This document shows positions 45,841 through 56,532 of a DNA stretch of 64,000 nt, in pieces (the stretch's first letter is position 1; each line of letters opens with the position of its first letter). The stretch lies in NCBI GenBank assembly GCA_040954595.2, contig CM082576.2:19964001-20028000 (forward strand), read 5' to 3'. This DNA is from Balanoglossus misakiensis (lineage: Eukaryota > Hemichordata). The translations under genes and the position numbers were made by a program. The notes under the pieces are model-generated. The model saw only the letters and a list, made by a program, of their open reading frames with translations. It searched no databases and was not told the DNA's origin.

Positions 45841-48787
45841 TGCATTTTTGGAGTGGTCGAAAGTTTTAACATACAATCAACATGTCATATATGATCAGGG
45901 CACCAAATTCGAAGAACAAAGGTTTTTTTATTTTTTTTCTAAAAATGACATTTTCAAGGAAAATTTGGTAAAACGCAATTTCGTCTGCAGTGAGCCAAAT
46001 TAGACTGTATTTTGTGGAATTTGTATCGATATATACATACGAAGAGCATTCTATACTCCATCAGATTTCCGAAAATGTAGAAAACAGGTATTTTTTGTAA
46101 TTTTCAAAAATTTACCATTTTGACCAAATTGTGGCTAAAATTGTTATTTTCGTGTTGAATGCCGCCAGTGTCACTGCTTTTAAAAGTCATCAAAACTTTT
46201 AACATACAAGCAATTGTTTATATATGATCAGGTCACCGAATTAAAAAAATAAAGAATGTTTTCCCTAAAAATGACCTTTTTGGTGCAAAAACGAATAAAA
46301 CGCAATTTTGTATTAAATCAGCTCATTCAGAGTGCATTTTTTATAATCAGCACCATTTTTTACATATAATGGAAATTTCATACATCATCAGATATCCAAA
46401 TATGAAAAAATGATTTAGATTTTAGATGATTGTCCAAAATTAGCTGATATCTAATAAATGTAGTATTGAACCGTTCCGTCCCCCCCCTACATTATATGCG
46501 GTACGCCGATGTCAGCTTACCCGGCAGTACTGCAGGCCGTGCCCCCAACTAACGTCGGTGTTTGAAACGCCCTGGTTAAATTCGGGCTCTCTCTATAAAT
46601 TGACAGGCAATAATGCAGTCCTACCCGAACAAATGTCGAGTGTTGACCCGCTGTGACTTTCCCTCTTCGGTTTGCCCGACTTAGCCAACGTCTTTGTACT
46701 AGAGTGTCGGGTCTTTTGCAGAGCCAGGCCGAAGGAAATCCGAGTAGATCAACGTGGTCTCTGTACGCGTGTTTCTGCTCTAGAGTGTCGGGTCATTTGC
46801 AGAGCCAGGCCTAAGGAATTCCGACTTGATCAACGTTGCTAACGAACGCTAGTGTCTGTCATGGTGTGCCGGGGTTTTAGTCGAGCCAGGCCGTAGGAGA
46901 TCTGACTTGATCATCGTGGTCAATGTACGCGTGTTTCCGCTCTAAAGTGCCGGGGCTTCAGCTAAACCAGGCCGTAGGAAATCCGACGTAATCACCGTTG
47001 ATAACTTCCGCCAGTCTGTGTCATATAGAGCCGGTGCACCAGCCGAGTCACGCCGTAGGAAATCTGACTTGATCAACGTGGTCAATGTACGCCTGTTTCT
47101 GCTCTAGAGTGCAGGGGCTTCAGCTAAACCAGGCCGTAGGAAATCCGACGTAATCACCGTTGATAACTTACGCCAGTCTGTGTCATATAGAGCCGGTGCA
47201 CCAGCCGAGTCACGCCGTAGGAAATCTGACTTGATCAACGTGGTCAATGTACGCCTGTTTCTGCTCTAGAGTGCCGGGGCTTCAGCTGAGCCAGGCCGTA
47301 GGAAACCCGACGTGATTACCGTTGTTAACTTACGCCAGTCTGTGTCCTATATGTAGTGCCGGGGCATCAGCCGTGCCAGGCCGAAGGAAATGTGAGTAGA
47401 TCATCGTGGTCTCTGTACGCGTGTTTCTGGTCTATAGTGCCAGGGCTTTAGCCAAGCCATGCCGTAGGAAATATGACTTGATCAACGTTGCTTACTAACG
47501 CTAGTGTCTGTCATAGTGTGCCGGGGTTTTAGTCGAGCCAAGCCGTAGGAGATCAGACTTGATCAACGTGCTCTCTGTACGCGTGTTTCTGCTCTAGAGT
47601 GCCGGGGCTTTATCCAAGCCATGCCGTAGAAAATCTGACTTGATCACCGTTGCTAACGTACGCTAGTGTCTGTCATATTGTGACGGAGATTTAGCCGAGC
47701 CAGGCAGTAGAAAAATCGACTTGTTCAACGTTAACAGTGTGCAACTGTTTCTGCTCTAGAGTGCAGGGGCTTCAGCTTAACCAGGCCGTAGGAAATCCGA
47801 CGTAATCACCGTTGATAACTTACGCCAGTCTGTGTCATATAGAGCCGGTGCACCAGCCGAGTCACGCCGTAGGAAATCTGACTTGATCAACGTGGTCAAT
47901 GTACGCCTGTTTCTGCTCTAGAGTGCCGGGGCTTCAGCTGAGCCAGGCCGTAGGAAACCCGACGTGATTACCGTTGTTAACTTACGCCAGTCTGTGTCCT
48001 ATATGTAGTGCCGGGGCATCAGCCGTGCCAGGCCGAAGGAAATGTGAGTAGATCATCGTGGTCTCTGTACGCGTGTTTCTGGTCTATAGTGCCAGGGCTT
48101 TAGCCAAGCCATGCCGTAGGAAATATGACTTGATCAACGTTGCTTACTAACGCTAGTGTCTGTCATAGTGTGCCGGGGTTTTAGTCGAGCCAAGCCGTAG
48201 GAGATCAGACTTGATCAACGTGCTCTCTGTACGCGTGTTTCTGCTCTAGAGTGCCGGGGCTTTATCCAAGCCATGCCGTAGAAAATCTGACTTGATCACC
48301 GTTGCTAACGTACGCTAGTGTCTGTCATATTGTGACGGAGATTTAGCCGATCCAGGCAGTAGAAAAATCGACTTGTTCAACGTTAACAGTGTGCAACTGT
48401 TTCTGCTCTAGAGTGTCAGGGTTTTAGCCGACTTATGCTGTAGGAAATCTGAGTTGATGAACGTGAATTCAATGTTAGAAAACCCGTGTGGAAAGTATCT
48501 CTACCCGTTTGAAACTAAGAAAAGAATTTATTCTTATTTATTTTGTAAAAAAGACAATTTTTCGAGAGAAAAAAAGTCGAAAATGGTAATTTTGTCTTGG
48601 GTGATTCAAATTATACCGCCTTTTCTGGAATTTGCAGCACTTTTTACAAGAGAACGACACTTCATGCTCCATAATATTTCCGAAAATGAAGAAAAGAGTT
48701 AATTTTTTAGGATTTTTCAAAAATTTACCATTTTTGTCAAAATATGGCCAAAATGGCTATTTTTACTTGAATTCCGTCAATATCTTT
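45841..48787 (+). repeat. Macrosatellite copy 1 (longest)
   Basis: Begins GCATTTTTGGAGTGGTCGAA. Order in every copy: AT-rich part with GTTTTAACATACAATCAACATG; a C-run with ACATTATATGCGGTACGCCG; an array of 81-bp subunits; then an AT-rich tail from GGAAAGTATCTCTACCCG to GAATTCCGTCAATATCTCT. This copy is longer because a block of the 81-bp array (about 47104-47755) recurs at about 47758-48410. Small frames present in it recur in all copies and show no domain. Confidence 0.9.
46640..48450 (+). repeat. 81-bp monomer / 162-bp dimer sub-array
   Basis: GAGCCAGGCC-type words recur at 46721, 46802, 46883 and 46964 (81 apart). Two monomer types alternate: one with GTACGCGTGTTTCTGCTCTAG, the other with ACGC(T/C)AGT(G/C)TCTGTCATA, giving a 162-base dimer. 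The same array is present in all four macrosatellite copies. Confidence 0.9.
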
Positions 48788-50756
48788 GCATTTTTGGAGT
48801 GGTCGAAAGTTTTAACATACAATCAACATGTCATATATGATCAGGGCACCAAATTCGAAGAACAAAGGTTTTTTTTATTTTTTTTTCTAAAAATGACATT
48901 TTCAAGGAAAATTTGGTAAAACGCAATTTTGTCTGCAGTGAGCCAAATTAGACGGTCTTTTGTGGAATTTGTATCGATATATACATACGAAGAGCATTCT
49001 ATACTCCATCAGATTTCCGAGAATGTAGAAAACAGGTATTTTTGTAATTTTCAAAAATTTACCATTTTGTCCAAATTGTGGCTAAAATTGTTATTTTCGT
49101 GTTGAATGCCGCCAGTGTCACTGCTTTTAAAAGTCATAAAAACTTTTAACATACAAGCAATTGTTTATATATGATCAGGTCACCGAATTAATAAAATAAA
49201 GAATGTTTTGCCTAAAAATGACCTTTTTGGTGCAAAAACGAATAAAACGCAATTTTGTATTAAATCAGCTCATTCAGAGTGCATTTTTTATAATCAGCAC
49301 CATGTTTACATATAATGGAAATTTCATACATCATTAGATATCCAAATATGTAAAAATGATTTAGATTTTAGATGATTGTCCAAAATTAGCTGATATCTAA
49401 TAAATGTAGTATTGAACCGTTCTGTTCCCCCCCCCCCTACATTATATGCGGTACGCCGATGTGAGCTTACCCGGCAGTACTGCAGGCCGTGCCCCCAACT
49501 AACGTCGGTGTTTGAAGCGCCCTGGTTAAATTCGGGCTTTCTCTATAAATTGACAGGCAATAATGCAGCCCTACCCGAACAAATGTCGAGTGTTGACCCG
49601 CTGTGACTTTCCCTCTTCGGTTTGCCCGACTTAGCCAACGTCTTTGTACTAGAGTGTCGGGTCTTTTGCAGAGCCAGGCCGAAGGAAATCCGAGTAGATC
49701 AACGTGGTCTCTGTACGCGTGTTTCTGCTCTAGAGTGTCGGGTCTTTTGCAGAGCCAGGCCTAAGGAATTCCGACTTGATCAACGTTGCTAACAAACGCT
49801 AGTGTCTGTCATGGTGTGCCGGGGTTTTAGTCGAGCCAGGCCGTAGGAGATCTGACTTGATCATCGTGGTCAATGTACGCGTGTTTCCGCTCTAAAGTGC
49901 CGGGGCTTCAGCTGAGCCAGGCCGTAGGAAACACGACGTGATTACCGTTGTTAACTTACGCCAGTCTGTGTCCTATATATAGTGCCGGGGCATCAGCCGT
50001 GCCTGGCCGAAGGAAATGTGAGTAGATCAACGTGGTCTCTGTACGCGTGTTTCTGCTCTAGAGTGCCAGGGCTTTAGCCAAGCCATGCCGTAGGAAATCT
50101 GACTTGATCAACGTTGCTAACGAACGCTAGTGTCTGTCATAGTGTGCCTGGGTTTTAGTCGAGCCAAGCCGTAGGAGATCAGACTTGATCAACGTGGTCT
50201 CTGTACGCGTGTTTCTGCTCTAGAGTGCCTGGGCTTTATCCAAGCCATGCCGTAGAAAATCTGACTTGATCACCATTCCTAACGTACGCTAGTGTCTGTC
50301 ATGTTGTGACGGAGATTTAGCCGAGCCAGGCCGTATAAAAATCGACTTGTTCAAAGTTACCAGTGTGCAACTGTTTCTGCTCTAGAGTGTCAGGGTTTTA
50401 GCCGACTTATGCTGTAGGAAATCTGAGTTGATGAACGGGAATTCAATGTTAGAAAACCCGAGTGGAAAGTATCTCTACCCGTTTGAAACTAAGAAAAGAA
50501 TTTATTCTTATTTATTTTGTAAAAAAGACAATTTTCCGAAAAAAAGTCGAAAATGGTAATTTTGTCTTGGGTGATTCAAATTATACCGCCTTTTCTGGAA
50601 TTTGCAGCACTTTTTACAGAGAACGACACTTCATGCTCCGTAATATTTCCGAAAATGAAGAAAAGAGTTAATGTTTTATGATTTTTTAAAAATTTACCAT
50701 TTTTGTCAAAATATGGCCAAAATGGCTATTTTTTCTTGAATTCCGTCAATATCTCT
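48788..50756 (+). repeat. Macrosatellite copy 2
   Basis: Same order as copy 1, about 1.97 kb, with C-run at 49428-49437 and a shorter 81-bp array (about 49615-50400). Confidence 0.9.
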
Positions 50757-51044
50757 GCATTTTTGGAGTGGTCGAAAGTTTTAACATACAATCAACATGT
50801 CATATATGATCAGGGCACCAAATTTGAAGAACAAAGGTTTTTTTTTTTTATTTCTAAAAATGACATTTTCAAGGAAAATTTGGTAAAACGCAATTTTGTC
50901 TGCAGTGAGCCATATTAGACTGTCTTTTTTGGAATTTGTATCGATATATACATACGATAAGCATTTTATACTCCATCAGATTTTCGAAAATGTAGAAAAC
51001 GGGTATTTTTTGTAATTTTCAAAAATTTACCATTTTGACCAAAT

Positions 51045-51364
51045 TGTGGGGAAGTATCGTGGCAGTGATCAATACTCCCGGGAGGGGGTTCGAGTATACT
51101 GACGTCGGAAAAGAAGCGAACGATTCAGTGCTAGGTAAAACACTGGTTTATTACCATCTGAATCCAACAACAAAGTAACACCACAGAGCTCCTTACAAAA
51201 TGCTGCCCGAAAGCGCCAAAACTGGGTTATATATAAGTCCCACGAACGCCGGAGCAAACACTCAACAATTACAATAAATCTGCTACAAGTTTGGCGGGAA
51301 ACAAAGTCAACTCTGATAGATCCGTCACGTGATCCTTCTGGAGTAAATCTCTCACTTCTCCATA
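51045..51364 (-). repeat. BEL 3' LTR
   Basis: Matches 58618-58954. It lacks TATAAAG near 51283 and GGTAAGAGTT near 51320 relative to the other LTR. TATATAAG within it (51230-51237) may be a promoter or tail-processing landmark. Immediately inside, on the minus strand, a purine run GCGGGGGAGAAT (51365-51376) serves as polypurine tract. Confidence 0.93.
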
Positions 51365-51536
51365 TTCTCCCCCGCGCAAAGGAAAGTCTCGAAAATCATC
51401 AGAAAAAAAAACATTAAATAACATGAAATATGATTAAAGTCACCTAAAGTGTTCAAGGATAATAAACTAATGTTCATTATGTCAGTAAACATGATAACAG
51501 TCACAATGCGATCGAAATTGTTTTCCAATTTCAAAG

Positions 51537-53414
51537 TCAAATAGAGAGATCCGCTATTCGTACTCGAGCGGCAACTGCAGAGTCTCTGACAGGTCGTCTC
51601 GGGGGTACAACATCCGCCTTCACCGAGGAATCTTCAGAGGCTCCAGCTGTGTCGACTGTTTCAGTATTCGTGTTGGAATCTGCTCCAATACCTGTATTAT
51701 CTCCAGACACAGTTGACAGCTCCTTGGAGACAACTTCCAATGGGTACAATTTATGGATAGGTCGGTTTGTAGGACCACCTGCGGTGTTCAACTCCGCAGA
51801 TCGTACCAGTTTATTATTACCGAAGATCAACCTTGTTACAGTTCCTAAATGCCATTTCGGACGTTTGTCAGTGTCACTGTGTATTATCACGACATCTCCG
51901 ACCTTGATGACATTATCACGAGTTCCTTTGGTGGGATGTCGTTCACGTAGGGCAGTCAGATACTCGGACGACCATCTTCGCCAAAATTGATCGTGTAATC
52001 TTGATAGATGTTCATATCTTTTGTTGATTTCACGATTATCACAGTAAGATGGGTCAATCACCTCTTCGTCGGTGATCTCGATGTACGGCAATGAGGTCAG
52101 TGTCCTGCCATGTAGCAAGTGATTTGGGGTCAATCCAATGTTGTCGTTTATACTAAATGACACGTACGTTAACGGCCTGTCGTTTAAAACGGCTTCAATT
52201 TCAGTCACAACTGTTGCGAGTTCATCAAAGGTTAGGTAAGCTCGACCGAGAGTTTTCCTAATAGCGTTCTTTGTCAAAGCAATCAGCCTCTCCCAGAAGC
52301 CACCAAACCAGGGCGCGCGCTTCGGTATAAACGTCCATTGTACACGGTGTGCGGCGAGAAAGTCATTTACTTCTGGCGTATCAAACAGTGTTTTGATTTC
52401 ATTGGCAGCCGATAAATAAGTCGATGCGTTGTCTGACAGCATCCTACTCGGCAAAGAACGTCTCGCGGCGAATCTTCTGAACGCGTGCATGAACGTCTGG
52501 GTTGACATATCAGGAACCAGTTCTAGGTGAATGGCACGCGTCACCGCACAGGTGAATAAACAGATATAGGCTTTGGCACGTGTCCCATCTTTGGCCTTGG
52601 TATAAAGATGACCCGTGAAATCCACGCCTGTTACAGTAAATGCTGGGACAATGTTCACTCGATAACTTGGTAGCGGCGCTTGCACTGGATTCGCGTAAGG
52701 TTTCCCGGTAACTTTGTTGCAAATGACACAACCACGTAAGACACCGCGTACAATAATCTGAATTTTGGGGATCAAATATCTTTGCCTTATCTGTGTCACT
52801 GTAGATTGGACTCCCTGGTGAAGCGTCAGTTCGTGTGATTTCCGTATTATCAAATTTGTCAATTTATGATGCGAGGGTATCAAGGCGGGAAATCTTGTGA
52901 CGAAATCGATCGGCGCGTTATGGATTCTACTCCCACAGCGAAGTACGTCTTCTTCGTCAACAAATAAGTTCAGTTGTCGAACAATGGGCGCACATTTACT
53001 CAAGTTCAATTTCACAGACTGGATTTCGGCGTCATAGAACTGCCGTTGAATATGTTTAACCCACATATTTTCCGCTCGGTGCAGCTCATCAGGGGTAATT
53101 CTCCCGTGTTTCACCTCGGTAGATTTTTTCATCCGTGCGATGAATCTGAGGACATAACTTGTCACTCGTAATAGCCTATCCAAGTTGTTGAATCTGGAAA
53201 TGTCAACAACGTGTTGAATTCCGTAGTCATTGGGACTGGTAATTTCCAGATTTTCGCGATCTGTACATCGTCTGGCTTTGGGGGGAGCGAGTATTTCTGC
53301 CTTCTCGGTAGACTGATCGTTGATTCCGTTGCCGAAACGCGGCGGCAATCTGTCCGTCTCATCTGGTTCGATTGCGGTATGCATCACATTAACATCAAAC
53401 GCTGGGCAACTAGG
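51537..53414 (-). pseudogene. BEL integrase region
   Basis: Continuous frame of more than 616 codons. A zinc-binding HH-CC (H185, H190, C220, C223) is followed by the integrase core with D256 in GVDFTG, D319 in LSDN and E366 in FWERL, then the BEL-type C-terminal segment (FWRRWSSEYLTALRERH and a PKWHLGTV strand). Residue numbers count from the GTG at 53387. The frame continues upstream to the TGA at 53415-53417. All catalytic residues appear present, so only upstream lesions kill expression as part of the polyprotein. It integrates retrotransposon cDNA into chromosomes in intact relatives. Confidence 0.93.
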
Positions 53415-54340
53415 TCAATCGCTTGTCTTTAGCCATGTTGGTCCATTACGCCATAGTTCAGAGCGTTCCATCATTTCGTAGGTTACCCCTCTGGTTAAAA
53501 GATCAGCTGGGTTGTGTTCTGATGGGCAGTATTTCTTTGTGGACTGAAATTCGCGAATTTCATCTACTCGATTCTTCACAAACACCGGAAGTCTCTTCTC
53601 ACTGTTCAGCCAGTGAAGGACAATTTGGCTGTCACTCCATAAATAACAACGAACTATGTCATATTTGGAGGACAGGGCTTCTTTAGCGTACTTGCTGAGA
53701 CGTGTGGCTATTAACGCAGCCATCAATTCCAGTCGCGGGAGTGTAGTTTCAGCCACTGGTGCGGTTCTAGTCTTCGCCATCACAAACGACGTTTGCTGTC
53801 CTCTTTTCAAATACACTACTGCCCCATACGCTCTCTGGCTTGCGTCTGCAAAGGCGTGTAGCTCGCATTCATTGTCGCCTTCAAGTTCATCAAAATATTG
53901 TCGTTCGATCTTCGTGTTTCGCGAGTCTTTGAGATCTTCTGCGATGTGCATCCATTGAGTGTAGAGATCTGCGTTGATAGGTTCATCCCAGTCTAATTCC
54001 AGTTTCCATAGTAACTGAATGAACAATTTGGCTTTGATCATTACAGGGGCGAGAAATCCAAACGGATCAAATAGCATCGCCACATAGCTGACAATGTCAC
54101 GTTTGGTCACGAGTTCGGCACGCGACGACATATTAACCACTTTGGAGTAAGTCAATTCGTCAGATTTTGTTGACACTGCATTCCCAAAACGGATACATCT
54201 TCGGTGGGTTCGTTCAGATTGTCACATGTAGCGAGTTCGTTTATTTGTTGACAGTTGGAAGACCATGCTCTGAGTTTGAATCCGCCTGATGTCATCAACT
54301 CATTGGCTTCATGGTAGTATTTCATGGAGTTTTCTGCAGT
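53415..54340 (-). pseudogene. BEL reverse transcriptase thumb and RNase H region
   Basis: From the non-LTR insertion, the RT resumes with HEANELMTSGGFKLRAWSSN, typical of BEL after the catalytic motif. Near 54178 a one-base loss shifts frame. The following 253-codon frame (54176 down) carries FDPFGFLAPV and the RNase H residues D111 (AFADAS), E150 (PRLELMAAL) and D182 (WSDSQ). It ends at an in-frame TGA; the integrase region continues in the same frame beyond it. Confidence 0.92.
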
Positions 54341-55778
54341 ATTTTTTTTTTATTTATTTATTACACAGATCAACGGGCAAACCCACTTACAGATCTGGGA
54401 AACAATAAAAACAATTAAGTCACAAAACAAAAATTAACTGAAAAACAAGACACCAAAAAAGTAACACATGTCACGTAAAATATAAATACAAATCAAGGAA
54501 CAGTACCATTAAAATGACTGGATAAAATAGATTTAAAACTGTGGAGCGTAGAAAAAATATCAATATTACATTTAGAAGAAATCTCATTAAAAGCAGACAT
54601 GCATCTGAGCATTGTCGAGAATTTTCTACAATTAACGGAGCGCAAGTCGGGTTTAAAAAGGGGTTTCTTGCGTAAATTTCTACTAGGGGCGTAAAAACAT
54701 ATTTGATTTAAAATACCAGGTGAATCATACTGTGAGTGGATAATTTTGTATAAAAAAAAACATGTCAAGGGTGAGTCTTCTGTTATATAACATTGGGATA
54801 TTCAGTAATCTACAATAAATAGGGTAGCTGGACCTGCTGCAGTGAATATTGAGTTTGCAACAAATGTACTTCACAAACTTAATTTGTACCCGCTCAATCT
54901 TGTCTGACAGGCCCTTTTGGTGGGGTGACCAAAAAACAGAGCCATACTCTAGAATAGATCTTACATAAACAAAATATAGAGAAATAATAGCGGATATGTC
55001 ATTAAAAGGCTGGCAGAGGCGCTTAATAAAACCCAGAGATTTGAAGGCTCTGGAAACTGTGTTATTTATGTGGAAAGAATAATTGAGATTAGAAGTAAGG
55101 TATATGCCCAAGTCCTTGATTACAGAAACACGTTGAAGGGGAGTGCCATTGATAGAGTAGTCAGTAGATGAAATAACCCTTTTCTTTAGGATGAAACTGA
55201 TGAATTTGCATTTATTGATATTAGGTGACAACTTCCAGTTGTCACACCAGAGAGCAAGTTTATCAAGGTCTTTCTGTAACAAGTCACAATCAGCGGAGGA
55301 GGTGATGGTACGGTAAATCTTAGCATCGTCGGCATACATGCTGAGCTTTGCAGAAATATCTAACAGTGATATATCATTTATATACATTACAAAAAGTAGT
55401 GGCCCCAAGAGTGAACCTTGTGGGACCCCCGATGTAGCAGTGAAGCTGTTTGACGAGTGACTGCCAAACACCACCCTCTGTTGTCTGAGATGGAGATACG
55501 ACGCCAGCCAGCTGTGCAAATTGCCACATATACCAAATTTGGCGGCTTTGTACAGCAGTAGTGTGTGACAGACACTGTCAAACGCCTTGCTAAAATCAGT
55601 GTAGATTGAATCTACCTGTTCTTTGTTGTTCAATGAAGCTGAAATGAAATCAGTGTAAGCCACTAAGTTGGTTGTGGTAGATCTATTTTTAACAAATCCA
55701 TGCTGATCAATGGATATATTTGGTTGAACATGCTGGTAGATATGAGGGACAATGACAGCTTCGAAAATCTTAGCAAAA
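54341..55778 (-). mobile_element. 5'-truncated non-LTR retrotransposon (jockey/CR1-like) inside BEL
   Basis: Starts within the RT domain (AKIFEAVIVPHIYQ...QHGFVKNRSTTTNL) and ends in an A-rich tail with ATAAATAAATA (plus-strand TATTTATTTATT at 54351-54362). RT motifs: DFSKAFDS (motif A, D23 of the frame from 55663), GVPQGSLLGPLLF and YADDAKIY (110-117). A homopolymer indel in the run near 54752-54760 shifts the frame before the last 90 codons. 5' truncation is expected from target-primed reverse transcription. The BEL frame continues sensibly across the insertion once it is removed. Target duplication short or unclear. Clade assignment is tentative. Confidence 0.92.
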
Positions 55779-56529
55779 TATCAACTCCATCGATCACATT
55801 ATCCACACAGATATTATTTCCCAATCTGTCAGCGGTGGGAAGTTGACTATTGTTCTCTAAATGCGTCTTGATAACCGCATTGAGGATGAATGGGGAACAG
55901 ACTGCTCCAAACAAGACAGACTTAAACTGCAAAGTTATGAAGTCACTTTCTGGGTCGTTAATGTCCGACAGCCACAGAAATTTCGTGAATTTCCTCTCAT
56001 CTTCTTCCAACCGAATGTTCAGGAATGCTTTCTCAATGTCAGCTGTGAAAGCAATGTTATTGGCGCGGAATCTCAGCAGAATCGCTGGCAGGTCATTTAT
56101 TAATGACGGTCCAGTTTGCAAGCAATCATTCAAACTTGGATAATTAGAATCCTTCTTACAAGAGCAATCATAAACGATGCGAATGGGTGTTGTGGTCGAA
56201 TTCTTAACCACCGGACGATGTGGCAAATAGTGTCCGATATTCACGTCATCTTCGTCAACCTCTCCGATGAAGTCGCGACGTCTCTGTTCATTGATTATGT
56301 CGTCATATTTCTTGATGAGTTCAGAGGGTAACCTGCGTATCATATTACGCGTGCGTTTCATGGCGACATCGTAGTTGGTGGGTAGTGGAGGGTGATCTTC
56401 CTTCCACAGTAGTTTAGCTACGTATTTTCCTCGGTCAACTCTCAAGTGCGTGTCTCTGTAAGACTCGTACGTCAACTGTTCATCAACTGTTGGATTGTCC
56501 TGAATACCGATCAATTCAAGGTCCCACAT
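55778..56529 (-). pseudogene. BEL reverse transcriptase, N-terminal part
   Basis: About 250 codons of the BEL RT: RRRDFIGEVDE, HYLPHRPVVK, IRIVYDCS and motif A TADIEKAFLNI (D164). The catalytic turn reads CVDN (241-244), where most RTs have YxDD. A VDN variant is, to my recollection, seen in some BEL/Pao groups, so it need not be a lesion, but the Cys for Tyr is unusual. The frame is then broken by the non-LTR insertion. It lies in the same frame as the upstream gag-protease, separated only by a TAA. Confidence 0.92.
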
Positions 56530-56532
56530 ATT

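Noticed and set aside
45815-46003. Small ORFs recurring in each macrosatellite copy (also near 48632, 50703, 60851)
   Set aside because: They recur because the repeat recurs; lengths and frames differ between copies, and they are low-complexity Phe/Lys-rich.
51649-51990. Plus-strand ORFs across the BEL element
   Set aside because: Shadows of the minus-strand gag-pol frame.
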